Of a stretch of 64,000 nt of DNA, positions 37,051 to 48,301 are shown one piece after another. The stretch lies in assembly GCA_035048815.1 (NCBI GenBank), contig JAUCBN010000021.1, positions 3,503,501-3,567,500 on the forward strand. Reading direction: 5' to 3'. The DNA is from Abelmoschus esculentus (taxonomy: Eukaryota > Streptophyta > Magnoliopsida > Malvales > Malvaceae). The first letter of the stretch is position 1. Each line of letters opens with the position of its first letter. The notes beneath the pieces are model-generated. The model saw only the letters and a list, made by a program, of their open reading frames with translations. It made no database searches and was not told the origin of the DNA. The position numbers and the translations under genes were made by a program.

Positions 37051-37414
37051 TCTATAAAGAAATGGGAGAACGTTCTTTTTTGGCTTTTTTAGATATTTTA
37101 TGAGATACTATAAATATGACAGAAACTGAACCGGTGGTTTTTAAAATTAGAGGGAGGAGCGCGGTGGCGGAAATTTTACATAAATATTGCCATGTTTTTA
37201 ATTTTTTAAAATATAGTATCAGTTATTTTTTAAAATATTATAATTTAAATAATAATTTTATAAATTATAAAAGAATTTTACTTTAAATAATAAAATAAAT
37301 TAAATAAACTAAATTTATAATTATACGCTTTTTCATTAACTATAAGACAGTCTATCTATTAAATTTTAACTGTCGATGATCAAAATATAAACAATTTAAA
37401 AATAGTTGATTTGA
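37051..37414. other. Probable SINA promoter region and AT-rich flank
   Basis: Upstream of the minus-strand SINA leader. No distinct element can be named beyond AT-rich, TATA-like stretches near 37105-37120. Confidence 0.35.
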
Positions 37415-37600
37415 TCAATAAGGTTGGTTCAAGTGATAAGCAACTTGGTTTCGTTTAAGTAAATCTCAGGTTCGAGATGTTTTATAAGCAAAAAATCCCT
37501 TTGAAAGATTCACCCACTAAAACTAAGTGTGCAGCGCGAGTTTATCTGAATTAATTAAGGTTAAACTCTAGAATCCAGAAGAGTAATAAAAAATAAAAAT
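37415..37600 (+). mobile_element. tRNA-derived SINE
   Basis: GGTTGGTTCAAGTGATAAGC fits a polymerase III A box. CAGGTTCGAGATG about 50 bp further fits a B box. The tail near 37590 is A-rich (AATAAAAAATAAAAATT). This is the plan of plant tRNA-derived SINEs. The ends are approximate. Confidence 0.6.
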
Positions 37601-37894
37601 TAGTTGATTTGATGCAAAATCACAGAAACTATTTTAAATCTTTGATTTAACTCAATTTAGAAAATTATTTAAAATATTTGATTTAATTTAGTTTAAATAT
37701 GAAATACCTTAAATAAGATATTTAATATTTTTAGTGATATATATTACAATTGATTTAGGTTTGACTCTCCTTTTAATTATTTTTATTTTATATTCTTATC
37801 ATTTATTGTATTATAAAATATATATTAAATGATGCAATTCATTTCACTAAAAATAGTTTACCAATGTAAAGTTACGGTGTTTTTAACTTAGAAG

Positions 37895-38526
37895 TAGAGG
37901 TGTTTAAACAGTTAATTCAGTCAGTGGTCGAATCGAGTTATAAAAAATTAAATTAATCGATTTTTTTAAATATTTAATCGTTAATCGAATTGGTTTTTTT
38001 TTCAAATACATTAACGAACTGAACAAATTTTGGTTAATTCAGTTAACCGAAATTGGTTACAAAATTTTGGATAAATTATACAAATGAATCGATCAACAAT
38101 ACTAAAATACTGGTTTTAGCCACCAAACTTTTAAAAATTATAAAACAATCATTAAACTTATCTAATTATTATAAATTAAATTAAATTATTATATATTATA
38201 AAATATTAATAAATATTAAAAACTTTAATGAATATTTTTTAATAATTTAATAAATTTAATTATCATTTTATATTAATTTGATAAAATATAATGACCAATT
38301 TATAATTTTTAAAAGTTTAGTGACTAAAAGAAATATATATAATATATAAAATATAAAATTTCGGTTAATTTAGTTAATTAACCTATTTCGAATCGAATTA
38401 AGCGTTAACTGACTTTAAAAAAAATTAACCACTCACCGACCGAACAAAATTTGATGATCAACTGTTTAACATAATTAATTCGGTTTTATCAGTTAATTCG
38501 GTTTAGCCGACCTTTTGAACACCCTA
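37895..38526. mobile_element. hAT-type MITE, GGTTAATTCGG family
   Basis: The left end is TAGAGGTGTTTAAACAGTTA and the inverted right end TAGGGTGTTCAAAAGGTCGG. The 8-bp flanks CTTAGAAG and CTTAGAAA match at 7 of 8. Subterminal GTTAATTCAGTTAACCG / CGGTTAATTTAG text; AT-rich core. Confidence 0.85.
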
Positions 38527-38744
38527 CTTAGAAATTGCATGCTAAATGCACACTAAAACCATAATTAAAAAATAAATAAAATCAGGTAGTGACACATGTA
38601 GTTTTTAATTGATTGGGTAATTTTATTTAATTAAATTAATATAATAATTAAGGACCAAAAGTATAATTTTATAAATAACAAGGCTGGGTTACATGACGGA
38701 TTAATGCTGGTTTAGGTCTGGGTAAAAAAAACAAAATTATAAGG

Positions 38745-38750
38745 AAAAAA
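38745..38750 (-). terminator. Polymerase III terminator of the tRNA gene
   Basis: TTTTTT on the minus strand, 7 bases after the tRNA 3' end. Confidence 0.8.
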
Positions 38751-38757
38751 TCAAACC

Positions 38758-38830
38758 CGACTCCGCTGGGGATCGAACCCAGAATCTCTGGTTCCGTAGA
38801 CCAGCGCCTTATCCATTGGGCCACGGAGTC
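38758..38830 (-). tRNA. tRNA-Arg, anticodon ACG
   Basis: The minus strand starts GACTCCG, pairing with CGGAGTC at the 3' end (acceptor stem). The anticodon arm CTGGT-CTACGGA-ACCAG places ACG at 34-36, reading CGU codons (A34 normally becomes inosine). The T arm has GGTTCGATCC. It is 73 nt including the discriminator G, intronless, with all arms paired. A T run for polymerase III termination follows. Confidence 0.97.
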
Positions 38831-39384
38831 TTCGATGTAATTTATAAAGAAATAAAATGACTATTAAAAAAAATCAAATGATTATACTTTATTAAAATTT
38901 TAAATATAAATATAAATATAATAATTTTTCAACGGTATAAGATGGATGAGATAGTGAGATTATATATTTCAAAATATTTATTTCATTTTAACAGATTTGA
39001 GTAATATTTGGATTTATTATAAGTTTCATTATTTTTTTTAATAACAAATATAAATATTGAAATTATTTTATGATAATGAATTTGGTGTCCCAAACCACTA
39101 AATTGTTCTATTTATTTTATGATCTTTCAATAAAAAATTCTATTTATTTTATGATATTTTGACCGGATTTTAAATTTGGATGGTAATATTCATGTTATTG
39201 GCCTCATGCAATATAGAAAGTGAGACTTAATATTTTATTTATTTTTATTAAATAAAGATATTATAATTTTAAGATAAATATTTAGATTTTATATAATATA
39301 AAATTAGATAATATGGATATTCATTTTTAATCATTCGATTAATCAATAGACTCAATTTTTAATTTTTTTTAACTAAACTTGATT
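38831..39384. other. AT-rich intergenic DNA
   Basis: Nothing recognised. A CTATTTATTTTATGAT phrase is repeated at 39105-39155. Confidence 0.35.
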
Positions 39385-40685
39385 TTTAGATTTTTTTTAC
39401 TAAATTCTATCTCTTTTCAATTGAAATTTGTTAATTTTATCAAAAATATATTTTCAAAATTAAAATAAAAGTTTACATTCAAGTAAACAAAAACATTTGA
39501 TTCGAACATATTCCTATAACGAATTAGCGTCTCGAGATAATAATAGATCATACAAAAAATGGTAAAATTTTAACCCAAAGACTAAAAATAAAAGATAGAT
39601 ATAAACATCACCAAAAATCGACAATATACGATAAAATAAAGAAAAATTAATAACATAAAAATGCATATCATAATAAGATACGTTGAGAACATAACTATTA
39701 CCACAACTCAACAAATAAAAATAGTGATCGTACATGAGTATCCAAAATCGGTTTGAATGTTCAAAACAAAGAAACTAACAAGATTAGGGGTGATAACGAG
39801 CCGAGCCGAGCTCGGAATTTTAGGCTGAAACTCGTTTCAAAAATAATATTACTTGGCTCGGCTCGGCTCGGGCTCAAAGCTCGTCAAGCTCAGCTCGACT
39901 CGGTTTGGCTTAAAATGAATAATTTTTTATATTATTTTTATTATTTATTTATTTGTAATTTATTTATTATTTATAGTTTTGTAAATTTGTTTTAGTTAAT
40001 AATATTTAATTTAATTTATTTAATTTATTTTTAGCGAATTTACTATCAATTATTTTATTATTTTTCTTTGCTAAACAAAATATTTTTAATGTATATATAA
40101 ATGTGTATATGTATGTTTATATAATTATTCTGAATCTGTTCATGAGCTCGTTTAAATCCCGAACCAAACCCGAGCCCGAGTCGAGCTCACTCAAACCGAG
40201 CTTTGACCGAGTCGAACCCGAATAGCTCGCGAGCCAGCCAGGCTCATTATCACCCTTAAACAAGATACTAGGGCTGTAGATTTTTTATTAAATTTTATTT
40301 TTAATTGAAATTGTTAATTTATTAAAAGAGATATTTCCAAAAAGTAAAATAGAAGTTTATATTAAGTAAACAAAAATATTTAGTTTAAACATATTCATAT
40401 ATGAAACTAGCGTCTCGAGATAATAACAAATCATACAAAGAGAAAGTCAAAATTTAACCCAAAGACTCAAAACAAAAGATCAAATACAAACATTACCGAA
40501 GATTGATGATAAAAGATAAAATAATAAAAACAATATAAATATATATTACAATAATACATGTTGACAACATGATTATTATCCCAACTCAATTATAAAAAAA
40601 AATAAAGACGATAAATGAATATCAAAATCCAATTCGAGGGTTCAAAACAGAGAATTAACAAGATACCCGGAAGAGTGTTATATTG
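39385..40685. repeat. Tandem duplication of about 400 bp, first copy interrupted by a MITE
   Basis: 39385-39784 and about 40277-40680 align along their length. Shared marks include TTAGCGTCTCGAGATAATAA against CTAGCGTCTCGAGATAATAA, AACCCAAAGACT, and an end at AACAAGATAC. Copy 1 is followed by the MITE 39785-40258 and its target duplication. Divergence is roughly 15-20% by eye, so the duplication is old. Confidence 0.85.
39785..40258. mobile_element. hAT-type MITE, GAGCCGAGC family, copy 1
   Basis: TIRs TAGGGGTGATAACGAGCC and (inverted) TAAGGGTGATAATGAGCC, with perfect 8-bp duplication AACAAGAT at 39777-39784 and 40259-40266. Both ends are rich in GAGCCGAGCTCG / GGCTCGGCTCG text; the core is AT-rich. 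Confidence 0.95.
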
Positions 40686-41175
40686 ATCGATTATAATAAA
40701 GTTAATTTAACCCTAATAAAAAATTAAATAAAAATAAGAATAACTAAATGGTTGAAAAGTAAAAAAAAAATTGTCAAAATAAAAAAATAAAAATAACATA
40801 CTAAAAAATAAAATGGCTCGATTAGTACCCGATCGGACTTATTTTTTTTATTTTTTTAACTTAAATAACTTATTTTCTATAATTCTGGAATCCATATAGA
40901 CATTATAATATAATCTAAACCCAATATAAAACAACATCATAAAAGTACAATGTGATACTTCTTCGTTAAGCAAAATTTTAAAATGTTATGATAGGAAGGC
41001 AGGCACCATATTCTCCTAAATAAGAAAATTACTACATTAATCTGCTGAATTTTGGAGATTTACATCTTAGTCCGTGGGAAAATTACAGTTTAGATCCAAT
41101 AATGATTAAAATTTTCAATATAGTCCCGTTAAAAGATTAGTATAAGTTCAAATAGTAATAATAATAATAAATCAC
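40686..41175. other. AT-rich intergenic DNA
   Basis: No gene or repeat border recognised. Confidence 0.35.
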
Positions 41176-41183
41176 CTTCCATT

Positions 41184-41731
41184 TAGGAGTTGTAACGAGC
41201 CGACCGGAGCTCGAGCATAGATCGGTTTGGCTCTGTTCAGAAATAGTGTTATTGGGTTTAGCTTGGGCTCGAAGTTCGACGAGCTCAAAAATAATATTAT
41301 AGGGCTTGAAGCTAGTCAGGCTTGACTCAGGCTCGTTAGGTTCGATTCGGCTCAGCTCGACTTAAAATAGATAATTTTGTTATATTTTTTCTATAGAAGA
41401 TAAGATCTCGTTAAAAACTCTTATCAACCAACAGCGAAACGAAATTCAATATTGAAAAAAATGAAAAATACTCAATTTATTTTTAGTGAATTTCTCCTAT
41501 TTTATTTTATCACTTTTCTTTTGATAAAGATATTACTTTTAATGTATATATAACATATGTATACTATAATTATTCCGAGCCTGTTCATGAGCTTTTTGAG
41601 TCAAGATTAAGTAAGCTCGGCTCATTAAAGTCTCGAGCCGAATCGAGTCCGAATCAAACTCACTCAAACTAAATTTTGATCGAATTAAACTCAAATAACT
41701 CGCGAGTTGTTGATACTCATTATCACGCCTA
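41184..41731. mobile_element. hAT-type MITE, GAGCCGAGC family, copy 2
   Basis: TIRs TAGGAGTTGTAACGAGCC and (inverted) TAGGCGTGATAATGAG, with perfect 8-bp duplication CTTCCATT at 41176-41183 and 41732-41739. Same family as 39785-40258. Confidence 0.95.
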
Positions 41732-41955
41732 CTTCCATTACTTTATATAAAAATATGCTTTACCAACCATAAAGATAAAGAGAAACCTCGAGAAAGTGAA
41801 GGAAAATCTGGGGAATCCACAACTTTCTTTGACACTTTGCATCCATGCAAACAAGAAAACAAAAACAGAAAAAGATGACAAAACAAAGCACGAGAGTCGT
41901 GAGTTGGCGTTAACTTCAACGTAGGGTTTTTATTACTAAAACGCAGGTTTGATTG

Positions 41956-41964
41956 CTATAAATA
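41956..41964 (+). promoter_or_regulatory. TATA box of the orphan annexin exon
   Basis: CTATAAATA, 65 bp before the ATG at 42029. The identical word lies before both complete annexins (44449-44458 and 57080-57088). Confidence 0.7.
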
Positions 41965-42028
41965 AGGTGGAAGAAGAAGCTTTTCTTCACACATAATTTG
42001 TTTTCTAATTTCTTTTCTGCTTGTATCA

Positions 42029-42101
42029 ATGGCTACCCTCGCTGCTCCTGACCACACTTCTGCCGTTGAAGATGCTGAGAAACTTCATAAAGCTTGTAAA
42101 G
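42029..42101 (+). pseudogene. Orphan annexin exon 1
   Basis: Encodes MATLAAPDHTSAVEDAEKL followed by HKACK and one base of the next codon. It has the same 73-nt length and phase as exon 1 of the two complete annexins, and a good donor GTAACT. No annexin exon 2-6 follows before the next annexin ATG at 44496. Possibility A: remnant of a third tandem annexin whose body was deleted; the 43477-43570 footprint supports this. Possibility B: an alternative first exon of the 44496 gene, since splicing to 44661 would keep frame. Confidence 0.85.
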
Positions 42102-42799
42102 GTAACTGAAAATCTTCATTGCTGCTATCCAAACTTCTTTTCCAAGTTACATTCGTATAAACATTGTTGTGAGTCGTAATTCATTGATAGATTACGTCAG
42201 GGATTTAAATAGCGATACGTTATATAGCGGTAGCGGTAATAATAACGTTCGTTATATAGCTGTAATACATCTGTTATCGCTCGTAACCGTAATAAAAGAC
42301 CACGATAGATACAACGTGACTGCTTATATTTTGAATCACTTAAATTTAAAAAATATATATATATTTATAAATCGAAAGAGTAATATAATACCGTCAAAAA
42401 ATTAATAGTGCAGTTGTTTTTGTTGTTTTATTTGGTAGAAATTGGATTATTCATTTATATAACCACTTTATTAACTAATCAGGCTATTATTCATTTTAAT
42501 CTAAGTATTTTGTTGAATTTATTAAACTTAACTAGTGTTCTCGGTAGAAAAGAGATAATATGTTTTTAAAATATATAAATTTGAATAATTTTATTTATAA
42601 AATTTTCGTGAATTTTATCGATGACTAAAAACAAAACAGATATTATATTAAAAATATTATTTTTTATTAAAGTTTGATTTTTATAAAATTTGAACATATT
42701 TAAGGTTAAAACATATTTGGAAACCGACGAGGGATGCTAGTAATAAAAGATAATGTATTTTATTTAGGTAATTCGGGTTTGAGTATCATGTATGTATAA
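42102..42799. other. Region after the orphan exon
   Basis: No annexin exon is detectable. Non-repetitive AT-rich DNA; the 42170-42310 part (CGGTAGCGGTAATAATAACG) is of unknown origin. Confidence 0.4.
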
Positions 42800-43341
42800 T
42801 AAGAGTGTTTATTATCGGATATTGGATCGGATTCGATTTATTTTTTTTGGATATTTAGATTTTTGGATCGATGAAATAGTGATCCGTATCTGATCCGGAA
42901 AAAAGCGTATATCTACATATTTGGATATTGGATATTCGGATCGGCTAGTCGGATATCCGAAAAATATAATTTGATTAAGCTAATTTTGAAAGTTTTATTT
43001 ATGAAAAATTTAGAATTTCGAATATAATAAACAACAAATTATTAAATACAACAAGATTTTCATTTATAAAAATTTTAATTTTTTAAAATTTTGAATATAA
43101 CAAGCACTAAATTGTTGAATATAACAAGATTAATATTAATAAAATTTAAATTTTGGATTTTCGAATTTTCAGATAATCCGGAACTCGAAATATTGTGATC
43201 CCTGTCCGATCTGAAAAACTTAAAATTGGATGGAATACCCGATCCAAAAATAAAAATCTGTTTGGATATCCTAATTTTCGGATCAGATCAATAGATAATC
43301 GAACACTATTTAACCGAATCAGATATTTTTGAACACCCTTA
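42800..43341. mobile_element. hAT-type MITE, GGATATCCGATC family, copy 1
   Basis: The left end is TAAGAGTGTTTATTATCGG; the inverted right end is TAAGGGTGTTCAAAAATATC. It is the same family as 48302-48802 in opposite orientation, sharing GATCGATGAAATAGTGATCC. The flanks do not show an 8-bp duplication. Confidence 0.75.
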
Positions 43342-43476
43342 AATTGTACGATGTGTATGCTTTATTAAAAGGTTAAAAAATTAAATAAATACTACCTTGT
43401 AAAAGTTAATAAAATTTTAAAAATTAAATTAAAATAATTGTCTCATAATTATTAAATATATATTTAAATATTGTGG

Positions 43477-43570
43477 GAAATTTCCTTTTGACGTCACAAA
43501 CACCGCATTTTCTACATGCTGAGTACATTTTCATTGTCATACTCACAAGTAGCTTCCTATGTCAATTTTT
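43477..43570. repeat. Footprint of an annexin 3' flank
   Basis: CCTTTTGACGTCACAAACAC, then GTACATT, then ATTGTC, then ACAAGTAG, ending ATGTCA, resembles in order the 3' flank of the annexin gene at 46077-46168. About 70% similar by eye. It marks the end of an older duplicated annexin unit. Confidence 0.55.
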
Positions 43571-44448
43571 TATTACTATTAAAATAAATACAATTCATAA
43601 ATTTGGAAAAATTATTTTATGGACAGGTTTTATCATGTCATTTATGATTTTTAATCACTAAAATGTAACCAATTAAATTTTATATTTTTTATATTATTTT
43701 TTCAAAAGTAAATCTTTATTTTTTATTGCTATATAAATAGATATTAGTTGATTAAATAGAAATTAATTAAAAAATATATAAAAATAAAATTAATTAATTA
43801 TTTTTTATTAATTAAGGATCATAAATAATATAATAATACTGATTCATAGAATAATCTCTTGTAAAGTTAATAAGAAATTAATGCTCTTATACTAATTCAA
43901 AAAACTTTGCTAACAATGGCTGAAAAAAAGGGTGAACCACATAAATGCTTAGGTTAATTTGTTCACCTAACACACATAAAAGTTCAAAAGTTGGCATTAT
44001 CAATATAGGCTACCATTTATTAGATTAATTAATAGAAGAAAAAACAATAAAAATACTCCAAAATTATAAAAAAAATCTTAATTCGAAACAAGATTAATAG
44101 TTACGAAGCTAAATGAGGGTGAGAGGGGTAAAAAAAAATCACCCTTACCCCTGATTTCGTTCCGATGATTAATACCATTTCTTTAACCATTGAAGTTAGA
44201 TGACTCGTGCCATATATTAATTTGAATATATTAGAAGCATCTGTTATAATGGATTATCCTAAGGAAATCATGGTTCATCAAGGTGTATTTTCTACTCATC
44301 AAGAAACCAGAAAGTCCAAAATATGGTGCTTTCTAGGCGTTGAGTTCAATTCTATATATTATTTTTATATTAAAAATATATTTTTAAAAATTAAATATAT
44401 TCGTATCGAACACAGATATTTACTCGGAACATTGTTGGAAACTTAGAA
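43571..44448. other. Upstream region of the first complete annexin
   Basis: AT-rich; no other gene. The short open frame near 44207 has no family features. Confidence 0.4.
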
Positions 44449-44458
44449 CTATAAATAG
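44449..44458 (+). promoter_or_regulatory. TATA box of the first complete annexin
   Basis: ACTATAAATA, about 40 bp before the ATG at 44496. Confidence 0.75.
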
Positions 44459-44495
44459 GGGTGTCTAGTAAAGTCTCCTAGAACTCAAAGATATA

Positions 44496-45909
44496 ATGGC
44501 CACCATTGATGCTCCAAAGGAGGTTTCATTTCAACAAGATGCAGAAGTTCTTAGAAAGGCTTGTAAAGGTTTTCATAGACTGAAATTCTTTTATGCACTG
44601 ATTATTACATTGGGGTTGTTAGAAATCTTACATGTTTTTTGTTCTCCTAAACTTTGACAGGATGGGGGACAGATGAGAAGGCAATAATTTCAGTGTTGGG
44701 ACACAGAGATGCTGCTCAAAGGAAGCAAATCAGGCTGGCTTATGAAGAGCTTTACCAGGAAGATCTCATCAAGCGTCTCGAATCGGAGCTTTCGGGTGAT
44801 TTCGAGGTTAGTTAACAATGGCAGCATCATATATGTTTTCCTTTCTGTCTCATGTTATATGATCAGTTTATGTCTTTCAACTGTAATAATTATGGATTGT
44901 TGCTGTGGGATATGCAGAGAGCAATATATCGATGGATATTGGATCCGGCGGATCGAGATGCCGTCTTGGCTAATGTCGCCATAAAGAAATTAAGCCCCGA
45001 TCACCATGTGATTGTTGAAATTGCATGCACCAGATCACCGGAAGAGCTGTTGGCCGTAAGGAGAGCGTATCAGGCTCGATACAAGCATTCCCTGGAGGAA
45101 GATGTTGCTGCTCACACCAAGGGAGACACTCGAATGGCATGTCCTAAATGATTTTATTATGTTCCTCTTTGCTCCATTTTTATGTTTAACCGAGATCGAA
45201 GCTATTCCAGTGTCCTAAGATCGTTTAGACCTTAGGCCATTAGAATAGCTCGAACTCGAGCCTCCATGGGAGAACAACACGAGTGACAACTGAATGTTTT
45301 GGTTGCTGTTTTCAGCTCTTGGTTGCATTGGTGACTGCATTTAGATATGATGGGGAGGAGATAAACACCAGACTAGCAAATTCCGAAGCCAAAATTCTCC
45401 ATGAAGCAATCGAAGACAAGAAATTCAACCACGAAGAAGTTATCCGAATCCTGACCACAAGGAGCAAGATGCAACTCATGGCCACATTCAATCGTTACAG
45501 AGACGATCATGGCACTTCAATTACTAAGGTATCGAGTATCGACGCTTCGATTACCTTACAAAAGCTTTATGCTTAGATGAATTCTCAGTTAACCTCTGCT
45601 TTCCTGTTCTTCCAGCACCTACAAGGTGATTCAGGTGATGAATTTCTTCTAGTACTACGTACGGCGGTCCGATGCCTCAACGACCCGAAAAAGTACTTCG
45701 AAAAGGTTTTGCGCAATTCGATCCGTAGGACGGGAACCGACGAGGATGCACTTACGAGAGTGATCGTGACACGAGCCGAAAAGGACCTTAAAGATATCAA
45801 AGATCTGTATCATAAGAGAAACAGTGTGCCTCTTGATCAAGCTGTTGCTAAGGACACCTCAGGAGATTACAAGGGATTGCTTCTTACCCTGTTGGGTAAA
45901 GAAGATTAA
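44496..45909 (+). CDS. Annexin (RJ4-like), copy A
   Basis: Exons 44496-44568, 44661-44806, 44918-45136, 45316-45528 and 45616-45909 give 314 aa with four annexin repeats. The family binds acidic membrane lipids in a Ca2+-dependent way at the cytosolic side. GWGT (25-28) with the acidic GDFE (70-73) is the type II Ca2+ site of repeat I; TGTDED (256-261) with GDY (300-302) is the repeat IV counterpart. Repeats II and III lack clear sites, as usual in plants. H39 corresponds to the His often linked to peroxidase-like activity in plant annexins. Intron 3 begins GC, not GT (CGAATG|GCATGT), and the residue before it is Met where the paralog has Lys. The last exon fuses what are two exons in copy B. 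The TATA box and short leader support the ATG; a polyadenylation-like AATAAA lies near 46024. Closest remembered relatives are RJ4-type annexins. Confidence 0.95.
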
Positions 45910-46515
45910 GTGATGTGGTTTAAGTTTGGACAATATTGATCTGAGTTACTGTCGTGTTAATCCTTGTTTAAGTTTGTATGTGGTGGGACCATGTCTTGTT
46001 TTAATGGAGTGGTTTTTTTCTTAAATAAATATGAGGTTTGAGATTTCCAATGTGTGTTCTTTACCTTCTTAAAATAATCCTTTTGATGTCACCAACACTC
46101 CAAATTTCTTCTTGGAAGGTACATTCTTTTATTGTCCAGGCTGACAAGTGGGTTCACATGTCAGTTTCTCTTCTTATTATGAATTAATTATAAAATAAGA
46201 ATTTAAATTATATTATTTTTCGTTTTAAATATTTTAATCTTTAGGATATCAGATACATCGTATTATATATAAATCCTACAAAATAATAAATGTTAGAATT
46301 TTTTTATTTATATATTTAATATTCGAGTAAAATAATTCGTCTTTGAATTTTTTAACGACAATGGTAAAAATAGATCAGTTTTATAAATTGGATGACTTTA
46401 TTAACGTGGTCGATAATTCGGTGACCAAAATAAATATCCCCAAGATGGTTACTAAAGTAGTTTACCCTTATTTTAATCTCAAAAACGAACCAAATTTTGA
46501 TTTTTTACTTATTTC
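45910..46515. other. 3'UTR and flank of annexin A
   Basis: AATAAA near 46024. 46077-46168 matches the footprint at 43477-43570. The rest is AT-rich. Confidence 0.5.
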
Positions 46516-47153
46516 TAGGGGTGTTCAAAATTACCCGACCCAAAATAAAAATAGCGGGTAATTCCCGAAAAAATTACCTGACCCGAGAATTAGTGGGCCA
46601 GGCTTGGGCCGAAAATTTTTAATTTTAGGGTACCCGACCCGACTCTACTAATTTTATATATATATTTTTTAATTTTAGATTATATTTTTATTTTAGATTT
46701 CTTTAATATTTATACATAAAATTAAATTTAAATCTCTAAATTAGTTTTATGTTTGTGTTATATATTTTTAAGTTTTAAAATTTTTAAATATATTTTTATT
46801 AATTTACTAATATCGAAAGAAAAACGAGATTAATACTTTTTACGTTATTTTAGTGATAAAATTTAATAAATATAGATGTTTATATACATTCAAATATTCT
46901 AAAATTAACTTTAAATCACCCATTTTTATATTTGGTTATGTATTATAAAATTTTAAAATTTATATGTTTAATATATAATTTTTTTTTTAATTTTAAAATA
47001 AAAAAATAATTATGAACCGGGTACCCGTTACCCGATTAGCCGGGTACCCAGATTTTACGAGTACTCGATAACAAATATCTGATTTAAATGGACCAGGACA
47101 CGGCCCGAATTTTTATGACCCGAAGGAATCGGATACCCAATAATGAACCCCTA
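46516..47153. mobile_element. hAT-type MITE, TACCCGACCC family
   Basis: The left end is TAGGGGTGTTCAAAATTACC; the inverted right end is TAGGGGTTCATTATTGGGTA. The 8-bp flanks CTTATTTC and CTTATATC match at 7 of 8. Subterminal GGGTACCCGACCCG text; AT core. Confidence 0.88.
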
Positions 47154-47184
47154 CTTATATCTGTTTGTTTCCCTAAAACTTTAA

Positions 47185-47927
47185 GGGTGCGTTTGGTTCA
47201 CGAAAAAGATGATTACCTTTGAGAATAAGATTACTGGAATATATCATTACCTGATATATTACTGGGAATGTTATATTACCTTGTTTGGTTTGTTTGACAG
47301 GAATGTAAGTTGACAATGTTTGGTTGGAGAAATATAAGTATTTTTTACCAAATTATCTTTATGATATATTTTATTTCTAAACTAGTTAAACTTTTATTGG
47401 TAAATAAAAATATTTAAATAAAAATTCATATGAAAATTTTTCTATTTAACATAATTTTAATATAATTAATATTAAAAAAATTATATTTTAAAATAATTTT
47501 TATAATATTATATTTATAATTTTTAAATTCATATAAAATATATTAATATAATTAATATTAGAAATTTATATTTTTTAAATAATTTTATAAATATTATAAT
47601 TTTAAAATTATTTTGAATTTTAAACATAATTTCAGCAGGGTTTACCTATATAGGTAATCTGACTTATAATTTATGAGTTTTTTAACCCTTTATACCAATG
47701 TCGGTATTCAGGCTTATTTGAATAAAAAAATATTACGGTAGGGAATTGTCTAATACCTAACAAATAGAAGGGAATAGCATTCCGGGAAAACACCTCAAAA
47801 AGCGCTACTGTAGGGAATGTGTTATTACCCTTGCTCAGGAATGTATCTAAACTAAACATGGGTATGTGATTCCAGAAAAGATTATTCCCTCCGGTAATAA
47901 TCTTTTTCGCGAACCAAACATACACCA
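47185..47927. mobile_element. Tourist-like (PIF/Harbinger) MITE
   Basis: TIRs GGGTGCGTTTGGTTCACG and (inverted) TGGTGTATGTTTGGTTCGCG, flanked by TAA on both sides (47182-47184, 47928-47930). A 743-bp non-coding body. The GTTTGGTTC terminus and 3-bp TAA target are typical of Tourist elements. Confidence 0.9.
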
Positions 47928-47930
47928 TAA

Positions 47931-48301
47931 GAGAGAAAGAAAGATGACTGAAGGCAATGTGTTACACATTTTTTTGGATTTTTTTTGATAAATGACATGA
48001 AAAAAAGTATGAAATAAAATATTAATCACTTATATTAAAAATTTAAACACAAAAATAATATAATTTAAATATTTATTATATAATAAAAATATTTTAAAAA
48101 TCATGTAACAAACCTTTTTATTATTGATAAAATTCAAGCTGTAATTTATTCTGATTTTCTAGTGTTCTAGGTATTTATCTGATGTCAAATGTATGAGTTG
48201 CATACAAAATCCCTTGTTTAGAAAAATTTATAAACAACGAGTAAATAAAATCTAAGTAAATCTCATCAGTTTTTGATAATAATGGCCGGTTCACCGAATA
48301 T
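47931..48301. other. Intergenic, nothing recognised
   Basis: AT-rich DNA between two MITEs. Confidence 0.35.

Noticed and set aside
47671..48029. Minus-strand frames near 47.7-48.0 kb
   Set aside because: They lie inside or at the edge of the Tourist-like MITE and have no domain.
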